Part shown: in pieces, positions 1 through 5,790 of the stretch
How positions within the stretch are numbered: position 1 is the stretch's first letter
Layout of the letters: each line of letters opens with the position of its first letter
Assembly (NCBI GenBank): GCA_033721095.1
Contig: JAWWBG010000164.1
Span: 1-5,790, forward strand
Direction: 5' to 3'
Origin: JAWWBG01 sp033721095
Lineage (GTDB): Bacteria; Actinomycetota; Nitriliruptoria; Nitriliruptorales; Nitriliruptoraceae
Length of the DNA stretch: 5,790 nt
Notes under the pieces: generated by a model
What the model was told of the DNA's origin: nothing
Database searches by the model: none
What the model saw: only the letters and a program-made list of their open reading frames with translations
Made by a program: the position numbers and the translations under genes

Positions 1-1013
1 ACCTCCATCACGTCGCGCATAGCTTGCCATGCGAGCGACGGCTTGATTGGCCCCAACCATCCGCGTCGCCGGAACCAGACCAGGAACACGGCGACGATGA
101 GGAGGAAGACACCCCAGACCGCCGGGTAGGCCCATTGCCAAGCAAGCTCGGGCATGTGCTCGAAGTTCATCCCGTAGATCGACCCGATCACGGTGATCGG
201 CAACAGCAACGCCGAGATCAACGTGAGGACGCGCAGCATGTCGTTGAGCTGGTCGTCCAGGGATGACCGGTAGGCCACCATCGCCGAGTCGGCCAGCTGG
301 AGGTAGGACCCGGTGAGCTCGTTGATCCGGTACAGGTGGTCGTACAGGTCACGAAACAGCTTCTGGTCATCGGAGGAGATGATCCCGATGCGGTCGCGAC
401 CGAGCCGGCGGATCGCCTCGGCCTGCGGGACGACTGCCCGGCGCAGCTGGATCACGTCGCGCTGGAGCCGGTAGATCTCGCGGCGGGTGTCCTCGGACGG
501 TCGCGCGAGGATCTCGTCCTCGATGATGTCCAGCCGCTGTTCGAACGTGTCGAGGAGCGGGACGAACACGTCGTTCATGGTGTCGAGCACGACGTGGGCC
601 AACTCGACCGGCCGCGAGATCATCCCGGGCCCGTTGCGATCGAGCCGGTCACCGACGGTGCTGATCGACGTGAGCGCGCCGACGTGAAACGTGACGAGGA
701 GGTGGTCCTTGATGGCGACGTCGAGCTCCACGGTCGTGACCTCGTCCATCTCCTCGATGGACAGGCCGTGGACGGTCAGCCCGACCTGGTCGCCGTAGGC
801 CTCGACCTTCGGCAGGTGCCGGTCCTCGAGCATGTCGTCGACGATCAACGGTTCCAGGCCCAGGCGTTCGTCGTGAAGGAGTTCGGCTTCCTCCGGGGTG
901 GCGGCCGCGATGTCGAGCCACACGAACCCGTCCGGCCGTGCCAAGCACTCGTCGAGGTCGTCGGGCGAGACGTGGTGGACCTGGCCGTCGACGATGTGCC
1001 GGATGGTGCGCAC
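1..1013 (-). CDS. corA: CorA-family magnesium/divalent cation transporter (C-terminus off the left edge)
   Basis: Homopentameric inner-membrane channel family for Mg2+ (also Co2+/Ni2+), with a large cytoplasmic N-terminal domain and two C-terminal transmembrane helices. I translated the reverse strand; the frame stays open for 337 codons from GTG 1011-1013 to the window edge. Residues 1 to about 255 are the soluble alpha/beta and long-helix region rich in charged residues. TM1 is about residues 260-280. The signature GMN tripeptide is at 281-283, in the context YGMNFEHMPEL. TM2 is about 295-314, followed by a basic RRRGWL stop-transfer segment at 315-320. The start was chosen because GGAGG lies 5 bases upstream; GTG 1023-1025 is a weaker alternative and the frame has a stop at 1086-1088. 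At least 17 residues follow TM2, longer than the usual short tail. It diverges from fakA. Family assignment is secure; the ion transported is inferred from family. Confidence 0.95.
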   Translation of the reverse strand, partial: MRTIRHIVDGQVHHVSPDDLDECLARPDGFVWLDIAAATPEEAELLHDERLGLEPLIVDDMLEDRHLPKVEAYGDQVGLTVHGLSIEEMDEVTTVELDVAIKDHLLVTFHVGALTSISTVGDRLDRNGPGMISRPVELAHVVLDTMNDVFVPLLDTFEQRLDIIEDEILARPSEDTRREIYRLQRDVIQLRRAVVPQAEAIRRLGRDRIGIISSDDQKLFRDLYDHLYRINELTGSYLQLADSAMVAYRSSLDDQLNDMLRVLTLISALLLPITVIGSIYGMNFEHMPELAWQWAYPAVWGVFLLIVAVFLVWFRRRGWLGPIKPSLAWQAMRDVME

Positions 1014-1018
1014 GCGAG

Positions 1019-1023
1019 CCTCC
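1019..1023 (-). promoter_or_regulatory. Ribosome binding site of corA
   Basis: On the minus strand GGAGG is followed by 5 bases (CTCGC) and then GTG. This spacing selects GTG 1011-1013 over the in-frame GTG at 1023-1025, which overlaps the site itself. Confidence 0.7.
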
Positions 1024-1037
1024 ACGGGCGTCGGGCC

Positions 1038-1043
1038 AGCGTA
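1038..1043 (-). promoter_or_regulatory. Candidate -10 element for corA
   Basis: Minus-strand TACGCT, preceded by TTTC, fits the TAnnnT pattern of a sigma70-type -10 box. It ends 24 bases before the corA start, which would give a leader of roughly 18 nucleotides. I see no good TTGAC-like -35 at 16-18 bases upstream. The call rests on the TAnnnT fit and on the same element recurring before fakA and aacS. Confidence 0.4.
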
Positions 1044-1064
1044 GAAACACCGGTCGACATGCCG

Positions 1065-1092
1065 TTGGACGCGCTGCGGAGGCTCCTACGCT
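1065..1092 (+). promoter_or_regulatory. Candidate sigma70-type promoter for fakA-recG
   Basis: A -35-like TTGGAC (1065-1070) is separated by 16 bases from a -10-like TACGCT (1087-1092). The -10 ends 30 bases before the fakA GTG, predicting a start of transcription near 1099 and a leader of about 24 nucleotides containing the Shine-Dalgarno site. The -35 sits where the corA -35 would fall, so the two promoters would be back to back and might compete for polymerase. Confidence 0.5.
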
Positions 1093-1112
1093 GGCTCCCG
1101 TGCTGGAGGCGC

Positions 1113-1117
1113 GGGAG
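1113..1117 (+). promoter_or_regulatory. Ribosome binding site of fakA
   Basis: GGGAG lies 5 bases before GTG 1123-1125. A second purine run, GGAGG at 1105-1109, is 13 bases away and too distant to be the main site. The pair supports the GTG start at 1123. Confidence 0.6.
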
Positions 1118-1122
1118 TCGAG

Positions 1123-2709
1123 GTGACGGAGACCAGCCCGCGCGCACGACTGGACGCCGCCGATCTTGCCGACGTTCTCGCGGCGCTGCGCACGGCGTTC
1201 CGGATCCACGCCGCGGAGCTCGACGCGCTCAACGTCTTTCCGGTTCCCGATGGTGACACCGGCGCGAACATGCTCGGCACGGTCATGGCCGCCGGCGACG
1301 AGGCCTCCAGTGTCGAGCAAGCGGTTCGCGGTGGTGTCGTCGGTGCACGTGGCAATTCGGGCGTGATCCTCAGCCAGGTGCTTCGAGCCCTGCTCGAAGG
1401 CCTCGAGAACGGGTTGACGGGCGCGTCGCTGCCAGCGGTGCTGCGGCGTGCCGACGCGCTGGCGCGTGAAGCCGTCGCCGAGCCGGTCGAGGGAACGATG
1501 CTCACGGTGTTGTCCGCAGCCGCGGCGTCGGCCGGCGATTCCGAGGGCGAGTTGGCGGAGCGGTTGGCGGCGCTGCTGCCCACGGTGTCCGACGCGGTCG
1601 CCGAGACCCAGCACGTCCTCGAGGCCAACCGGACCGCGGGCGTCGTCGACGCCGGCGCCCGTGGTATCGAAGTGTGCCTGCGGGCCCTGCACGACCACGT
1701 CTGGCGAGTCCCGCTCGTCGAGCTCGACGAGGTCGACAACCCGAGCGACCCGGCGCCGGTCGTGGATCGACCTGCGGACGATCCCGCCGAACGGGAGCAG
1801 GGCTCCGACGAGTTCCGCTGGGAGGTCCAGTACCTCCACGACGAGCTGCAAGCCGACGACGACGCGGTCATCGCGTCGCTGCAGGACGAATTGACCGCGA
1901 TCGGCGACTCGGTGGTGATCGTGTCGGCTGGTGACATCCTCAACGTCCACGTCCACACCAACGAGATCGGCGCTGCCCTCGAGGCGGGCCTGACGCATGG
2001 CCATCCGCGGCGCGTCTCGGTCACGGACTTCGAGGCGTCCGACGGGCCCGACGTCGACGTTGCCATCGGGCTCGTCCTCGTCCTGCCGGGCGCCGTCCTC
2101 GCCGAGCTCGTGGCTGCTGACGGCGTCGCCGTCGTCGACGGCCGCGCGGGCGACCTGCCGACCGTTGGGGACCTGCTCGCCGCCGAACGGCGTACCCATG
2201 GTCACGAGGTGATCCTGGTCCCGGGGCACCGCAACGTGGTGCCCACGGCGTTGCAGGCGGCCGCGACGAGCGACCGAACCGTGCACGTGGTCGAGGCCGC
2301 CAATGCCCTGCCCAAGGCGCTCGCAGCCGCAGCGGCCTGGGCTCCCGAGGGCGACCCCTCCGAGGTCGTCGCCGCGATGGACGAGACCGCCCGACACGTT
2401 CGCGACGGCGAAGTCGTCGCGGCGGTGCGCGACGCCGACACCGCCCAGGGCCGCGTGCGGCGCGGCGACTTCCTCGGCCTCGTCGACGACGAGGTCGTGG
2501 CCGTCGGCAGGCATGCAGTGGACGTGGCCGACGACGTACTGCGCGCCCTCACCGAGGACGGCGGCGAGCTCCTGCTCGCCATCGCCGGCGCGTCCGCCCC
2601 ACGACGCGAGCGCAGGAAGGTCGCCGCCCACGCGGGCCGTGATGGGCTCGAGCTGGAGCTGTTCGTCACGGACGCGGGGCCTGCTCGCTGGTGGTTCGGA
2701 CTGGAATGA
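1123..2709 (+). CDS. fakA: Fatty acid kinase subunit FakA (YloV/DAK2 domain fusion protein)
   Basis: Family proteins bind ATP and phosphorylate the carboxyl group of a fatty acid presented by a DegV-type FakB partner, giving acyl-phosphate for phospholipid synthesis. The 528 residues match the usual ~550. Residues 1 to about 200 form the DhaL/DAK2 nucleotide-binding domain: NVFPVPDGDTGANM at 37-50 supplies the Mg-binding aspartates D43 and D45, and GARGNSGVILSQ at 74-85 is the second signature. An acidic, proline-containing linker spans about 205-230. The middle domain carries the HVH motif (H276, H278). The C-terminal domain (about 310-528) includes EVILVPGHRNVVPTALQAA at 362-380 and a GDFLGLVDDEVVAVG segment at 448-462. 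The start is set by the GGGAG site; the stop overlaps the recG start. No fakB is in the window, so fatty acid substrate use is inferred from family. Older databases call it a dihydroxyacetone kinase-like or DAK phosphatase protein. Confidence 0.92.
   Translation: MTETSPRARLDAADLADVLAALRTAFRIHAAELDALNVFPVPDGDTGANMLGTVMAAGDEASSVEQAVRGGVVGARGNSGVILSQVLRALLEGLENGLTGASLPAVLRRADALAREAVAEPVEGTMLTVLSAAAASAGDSEGELAERLAALLPTVSDAVAETQHVLEANRTAGVVDAGARGIEVCLRALHDHVWRVPLVELDEVDNPSDPAPVVDRPADDPAEREQGSDEFRWEVQYLHDELQADDDAVIASLQDELTAIGDSVVIVSAGDILNVHVHTNEIGAALEAGLTHGHPRRVSVTDFEASDGPDVDVAIGLVLVLPGAVLAELVAADGVAVVDGRAGDLPTVGDLLAAERRTHGHEVILVPGHRNVVPTALQAAATSDRTVHVVEAANALPKALAAAAAWAPEGDPSEVVAAMDETARHVRDGEVVAAVRDADTAQGRVRRGDFLGLVDDEVVAVGRHAVDVADDVLRALTEDGGELLLAIAGASAPRRERRKVAAHAGRDGLELELFVTDAGPARWWFGLE
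2706..2709 (+). other. ATGA stop/start overlap coupling fakA to recG
   Basis: The fakA stop TGA (2707-2709) overlaps the recG ATG (2706-2708). Upstream there is only a weak GGA (2698-2700) and a distant GGTGG (2690-2694), so recG is probably translated mainly by ribosomes terminating on fakA. Confidence 0.75.
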
Positions 2710-4889
2710 CCGCACTCGACCTCGACGATCCGGTCACGGTCCTGCCGGGCATCGGACGCAAGGCCGCAAGCACGCTTGCTGAGGCCTTCGGTATCGAGAC
2801 CGTGCGCGACGTCCTCACGCACTACCCGTTTCGGCATCACGACCTGGGGGACCTCACCGACGTGCCGGGCCTCACGGTTGGTGAGACCCAGACGGTCATC
2901 GGCGAGGTCGTCGACTGGACGACCAAGCGCATCCCCGGGCGCAACCGGCGCGGTTCCAAGCGGCCGCTGGAGATCACCGAGGGCACCGTGCAGGGTGAGG
3001 GCGGCTTCTTCACGGTCACGTTCTTCAACCAGTCCTGGCGGGCCCGCCAGCTGCCGCCGGGGTCGCGCGTCGTCTTCAGCGGCAAGGTCAAGGCATTCCG
3101 CGGCCAGGTGCAGATCCAATCCCCCGACGTCCAGCTGGTCGGCACGGAATCGGGGACCACCGGCAGCGGTGAGGAGCTGTTGGAGATCCTCGACCGCAAC
3201 CAGCTCATCCCCGTCTACCGCGGCACCAGCACCTTCGGCACGCGGCGCTTCCAGACGCTGGTGGCCCAGCTCCTCGACGACCTGCCGCCCTTCCGGGAGT
3301 TCCTCCCCGAACGCCTGCTCGACGAGCTCGACCTGCTGGCGCTGGACGACGCCATCCGCGGCATGCACTTTCCACCCGACCGTGCCACGCGCGATGCGGC
3401 ACGCCGTCGGCTCGTCTTCGACGAGCTGCTGACACTCCAGGTCGGTTTGCAGGGGCGACGGGCACGCCTGGAGGCCGAGCTCGCCGGCCTCGACAACGCC
3501 CTGATCGACGACGGCCGCCGAGCGACGTTCGTGGCATCACTGCCCTTCGAGCTCACCGACGGCCAGGTCGCGGCCATGGAGGAGATCGCTGCGGACCTGG
3601 CGGCGCCTCGCCCCATGCACCGGCTCCTCCAGGGCGACGTGGGCGTGGGCAAGACGGTGGTCGCCGTTGAGACCATGCTCGCCGCCGTCGACAAGGGGCG
3701 CCAGGCGGCCATGCTGGTGCCGACCAGCGTCCTCGCCGAACAGCACTGGGGATCCCTGCTCGACCTGTTGGAGCCGTTGCACGTCAACATGTTCGACGGC
3801 ATCCGGGTCGAGGTGCTGACGGGCTCGACCACCCAGACCGAGCGCCGCCGCATCCTGTCGGCGCTGCTGACCGGCGAGACCGACATCCTCATCGGGACCC
3901 ACGCCCTGCTGGAGGAGGAGGTGCGGTTCGCGGATCTCGGCGTCGTGATCATCGACGAACAGCACCGCTTCGGGGTTTCGCAACGGCTGACCCTCCGCGA
4001 CAAGTCGAATGGCGACGTCCTGCCCGACGTGCTCGTGATGACGGCCACGCCCATCCCGCGCTCGCTGGCGCTCACCCTCTACGGCGACCTGGACGTGACG
4101 GTCATCCGGCAGCCTCCCGCGGGCCGTGTCCCCATCCGTACGGAGCTCATCACGCCCAACGAGGCCGCCCGCCGCGACCGCCTGTGGGGCTACATCCGCA
4201 CCGAGGCCGCCAACGGCCGCCAGGCCTACGTCGTCTGTCCACTGGTCTCGGCCTCACAGGAGGTCGGCGCCACCGCCGCCGAGGACCACTTCCGCCTGTT
4301 GCGTGACGAGGTCTTTCCGACCCTGGCGGTCGACCTCGTCCACGGCCAGATGAGGTCGGACGACAAGGACGCGGCCATGGCGCGCTTCCGTGCTGGTGAC
4401 ACCGACGTGCTGGTCGCAACCACCGTGATCGAGGTCGGTGTCGATGTCCCGAACGCCACCGTGATGGTGATCGAGGACGCCGAGCGCTTCGGGATCAGCC
4501 AGTTGCACCAGCTCCGGGGCCGTGTCGGGCGCGGCAGCGACGAGTCATGGTGCGTGCTGTTCGCGGGCTGGAACTCGGAGCTGACCGACGAGGCGAAGGA
4601 ACGTCTCGCTGCGATCGTCCGCACGACTGACGGCTTCGAGCTCGCCGAGGCCGACCTCCGGCTGCGCCGCTCTGGCCAGCTGTTCGGGGAACGCCAGTCC
4701 GGGGTCACGGACCTCCACATCGCGGACCTGCACGAGGACATGGAGACGATCATCCAGACCCGCGACCTTGCCCGGCAGATCGTCTCGGATGACCCCGAGC
4801 TGGTGGCGCCGGAGCATGTCTCGCTGCGCCGCGAGGTCCACCGCCGCTACGGCGGCCTCGCCGACCTGGAAGCACTCCAGTCCGGCTGA
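2706..4889 (+). CDS. recG: ATP-dependent DNA helicase RecG
   Basis: Cytoplasmic double-strand DNA translocase that remodels stalled replication forks, Holliday junctions and R-loops. From ATG 2706 it has 727 residues, within the normal RecG range. Residues 8-45 form an N-terminal segment with LPGIGRKAA, and about 50-148 an OB-fold wedge domain with the FFNQSWR patch at 106-112. Helicase lobe 1 holds the glutamine motif (ELTDGQ, 282-287), Walker A GDVGVGKT (310-317, K316), DEQHRFGV (417-424) and the MTATPIPRSL motif (445-454). Lobe 2 holds ATTVIEVGVDVPNA (571-584) and motif VI LHQLRGRVGRG (600-610). The C-terminal TRG-type segment includes GERQSG (661-666). All catalytic motifs are intact. A GTG at 2691-2693 would add five residues, but the ATG gives the typical 4-base overlap with fakA. 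No rsmD or coaD follows, unlike many actinobacteria. Confidence 0.97.
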   Translation: MTALDLDDPVTVLPGIGRKAASTLAEAFGIETVRDVLTHYPFRHHDLGDLTDVPGLTVGETQTVIGEVVDWTTKRIPGRNRRGSKRPLEITEGTVQGEGGFFTVTFFNQSWRARQLPPGSRVVFSGKVKAFRGQVQIQSPDVQLVGTESGTTGSGEELLEILDRNQLIPVYRGTSTFGTRRFQTLVAQLLDDLPPFREFLPERLLDELDLLALDDAIRGMHFPPDRATRDAARRRLVFDELLTLQVGLQGRRARLEAELAGLDNALIDDGRRATFVASLPFELTDGQVAAMEEIAADLAAPRPMHRLLQGDVGVGKTVVAVETMLAAVDKGRQAAMLVPTSVLAEQHWGSLLDLLEPLHVNMFDGIRVEVLTGSTTQTERRRILSALLTGETDILIGTHALLEEEVRFADLGVVIIDEQHRFGVSQRLTLRDKSNGDVLPDVLVMTATPIPRSLALTLYGDLDVTVIRQPPAGRVPIRTELITPNEAARRDRLWGYIRTEAANGRQAYVVCPLVSASQEVGATAAEDHFRLLRDEVFPTLAVDLVHGQMRSDDKDAAMARFRAGDTDVLVATTVIEVGVDVPNATVMVIEDAERFGISQLHQLRGRVGRGSDESWCVLFAGWNSELTDEAKERLAAIVRTTDGFELAEADLRLRRSGQLFGERQSGVTDLHIADLHEDMETIIQTRDLARQIVSDDPELVAPEHVSLRREVHRRYGGLADLEALQSG

Positions 4890-4931
4890 GGCGACTCCTA
4901 CGCTTCGCGTCGACGACCAAGCGAGCGCGAT
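4890..4931. other. recG-aacS gap without a visible terminator
   Basis: The 42 bases contain no GC-rich hairpin followed by a T run. The only potential pairing, CGCTT with AAGCG around a 13-base loop (4901-4923), is short. Readthrough from recG into aacS is therefore possible. The gap also contains the CTACGCT element described separately. Confidence 0.5.
4899..4904 (+). promoter_or_regulatory. Candidate -10 element for aacS
   Basis: TACGCT lies inside CTCCTACGCT (4895-4904), a 10-mer identical to 1083-1092 before fakA. It ends 27 bases before the aacS GTG and would give a leader of about 20 nucleotides. The matching -35 region falls inside the last codons of recG and shows no good TTGAC-like hexamer, so this is weaker than the fakA promoter. 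Confidence 0.4.
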
Positions 4932-5790
4932 GTGCCGGCCGGTGACGTGCTGTGGAGCCCTGCGGCTGACGCCTGGGACGCGACCCGCATGGGCCGCTTC
5001 CTCGCCGCGTCCGGGTTCGACGAGCAGCAGGGCTGGGAGACGGCGCGGCGCTGGTCGGTCACCGACCTCGACGACTTCTGGGGCGCCGTCTGGCGCGACG
5101 CGGGGCTGGGCGAACCACCTGTTCCAGTCCTGGCACACGAGGCCATGCCCGGCGCCCGGTGGTGTCCGGACGCTCGGCTGAACGTCGCCGAGCACCTGCT
5201 GCGTTGGACCGGGAACCAGCCGGCGATCATCGCCCGCTCCGACACACGCGTGGACATCACCCTCAGCCGTGACGTGCTCCGCGGGCAGGTCGCGCGCGTC
5301 GCGGCCGGCTTCCGCGAGCTTGGCGTCGGCCCCGGTGACCGCGTCGTCGGGTATCTGCCCAACGTGCCGGAAGCCGTCATCGCCTTCCTCGCGACCGCCA
5401 GCATCGGGGCGATCTGGTCCTCCTGTGCCCCCGAGTTCGGGACGACGTCCGTGATCGACCGGGTGGAACAGATCGAGCCGACGCTGCTGCTCGCCGCAGA
5501 CGGCTATCGCTACGGCGACCGCGAGATCCCCCGAGTCGAGGAGGTGGCGGCCATCCGGGCTGCCCTGCCGACCCTTGAGGCGACCGTGGTGCTCGGTCAC
5601 CTGACCGGCCACCCGAAGCTGGCGGACTTCCCGGGGGCACGGGACTGGGCCACGCTCGGGTCGAACACCGCACCGCTCGTCTTCGAACCCGTCGCCTTCG
5701 ACCACCCGCTCTACATCCTCTACTCGTCGGGTACGACCGGCCGGCCCAAGGCCATCGTGCACGGGCACGGCGGGATCCTCCTCGAGCACC
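4932..5790 (+). CDS. aacS: Acetoacetyl-CoA synthetase, N-terminal part (runs off the right edge)
   Basis: ANL-superfamily enzyme that activates acetoacetate with ATP and CoA to acetoacetyl-CoA, AMP and pyrophosphate, feeding ketone-body use, leucine breakdown products or polyhydroxybutyrate/isoprenoid precursors. The 286 visible codons are about 44% of the usual ~650. The N-terminus has VLWSPAADAWDATRM (6-20) and RRWSVTDLDDFWGAVW (39-54), typical of this family. LPNVPEAV begins at 142, followed by ATASIGAIWSSCAPEFG. The adenylate-forming phosphate-binding loop YSSGTTGRPK is at 264-273, followed by AIVHGHGGILLEH. The wording of these motifs fits acetoacetyl-CoA synthetase better than acetyl- or propionyl-CoA synthetase. 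GTG 4932 is the first possible start after the in-frame recG stop; GTG 4944 is an alternative. No good Shine-Dalgarno site precedes either. The adenylation lysine and C-terminal domain are out of view. Confidence 0.92.
   Translation, partial: MPAGDVLWSPAADAWDATRMGRFLAASGFDEQQGWETARRWSVTDLDDFWGAVWRDAGLGEPPVPVLAHEAMPGARWCPDARLNVAEHLLRWTGNQPAIIARSDTRVDITLSRDVLRGQVARVAAGFRELGVGPGDRVVGYLPNVPEAVIAFLATASIGAIWSSCAPEFGTTSVIDRVEQIEPTLLLAADGYRYGDREIPRVEEVAAIRAALPTLEATVVLGHLTGHPKLADFPGARDWATLGSNTAPLVFEPVAFDHPLYILYSSGTTGRPKAIVHGHGGILLEH

Larger units (their letters stand above)
1035..1095. repeat. 10-bp inverted repeat framing the corA/fakA divergent promoter region
   Basis: GCCAGCGTAG at 1035-1044 is the exact reverse complement of CTACGCTGGC at 1086-1095, with 41 bases between the arms. 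Each arm contains the putative -10 element of the gene it faces. The simplest reading is two copies of one promoter element pointing apart. A binding site for a dimeric regulator is possible but unsupported, because the arms are about five helical turns apart. Confidence 0.55.

Noticed and set aside
336..1256. Plus-strand open frame of about 306 codons opposite corA
   Set aside because: The minus strand gives an unmistakable CorA with two membrane helices and GMN. The plus-strand product is acidic/Arg-rich low complexity and overlaps the start of fakA.
649..2715. Very long open frame (about 688 codons) on the minus strand opposite fakA and the corA 5' region
   Set aside because: It lies antisense to a clearly recognisable fakA in a GC-rich genome, where stop codons are rare in the complementary frame. 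Its translation is low-complexity Arg/Gly/Asp-rich with no family resemblance.
2202..3368. Minus-strand open frame spanning the fakA-recG junction
   Set aside because: It is antisense to conserved FakA and RecG sequence, has biased composition and no recognisable domain; a GC-driven shadow.
4901..4923. Possible hairpin (CGCTT...AAGCG) after recG as a terminator
   Set aside because: The stem is only five base pairs with a 13-base loop and no T run, too weak to call.
4768..5181. Plus-strand open frame overlapping the recG end, including an ATG at 4930 just before aacS
   Set aside because: It is out of frame with both recG and aacS. The aacS frame, not this one, carries the conserved protein sequence.
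4545..5789. Minus-strand open frame of about 414 codons over the recG end and aacS
   Set aside because: The plus strand here encodes RecG motif VI and C-terminus and the AacS N-terminal domain with conserved motifs. The antisense translation has no recognisable features.
1..5790. An undescribed defence, mobile or biosynthetic system
   Set aside because: All four genes belong to known housekeeping or metabolic families with intact motifs. There are no repeats, integrase or toxin-like genes, attachment sites or composition shifts that would point to an acquired system.

Overview
The window is GC-rich (about two thirds G+C by eye) with strong G/C preference at third codon positions and GTG starts. 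Together with an actinobacterial-type FakA (DAK2 protein) coupled to RecG, this suggests a high-GC Actinomycetota genome. The flanking genes differ from the usual Streptomyces/Mycobacterium order, so a deep-branching lineage is possible, but I cannot name a genus. The region looks like ordinary chromosome: I see no mobile element, CRISPR array, RNA gene or phage-like module.

Layout, left to right: (1) 1-1013, minus strand: corA, a GMN-motif divalent cation channel whose 3' end lies off the left edge. (2) 1014-1122: a compact divergent promoter region with a clear Shine-Dalgarno site for each side and a repeated CTACGCT element, read as a -10 box, facing each gene. (3) 1123-2709, plus strand: fakA (yloV/DAK2 family), the likely ATP-binding subunit of fatty acid kinase. 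(4) 2706-4889, plus strand: recG, the ATP-dependent branched-DNA helicase, joined to fakA by an ATGA stop/start overlap. (5) 4890-4931: a short gap with another CTACGCT element and no visible terminator. (6) 4932-5790, plus strand: the first ~286 codons of an acetoacetyl-CoA synthetase (aacS), running off the right edge.

How they fit together: fakA and recG form a translationally coupled pair, a pairing known in actinobacteria, although the two proteins act in unrelated processes (phospholipid precursor activation and replication-fork/recombination repair). aacS probably has its own promoter and may also receive readthrough from recG. corA is divergent and independent.

The most useful non-coding observation is that CTACGCT occurs in the correct orientation 24-30 bases before the start codons of all three inferred transcription units, and not before the coupled recG. 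It is a good candidate for this organism's housekeeping -10 element. I found no credible undescribed system here; the findings are modest and are scored that way.
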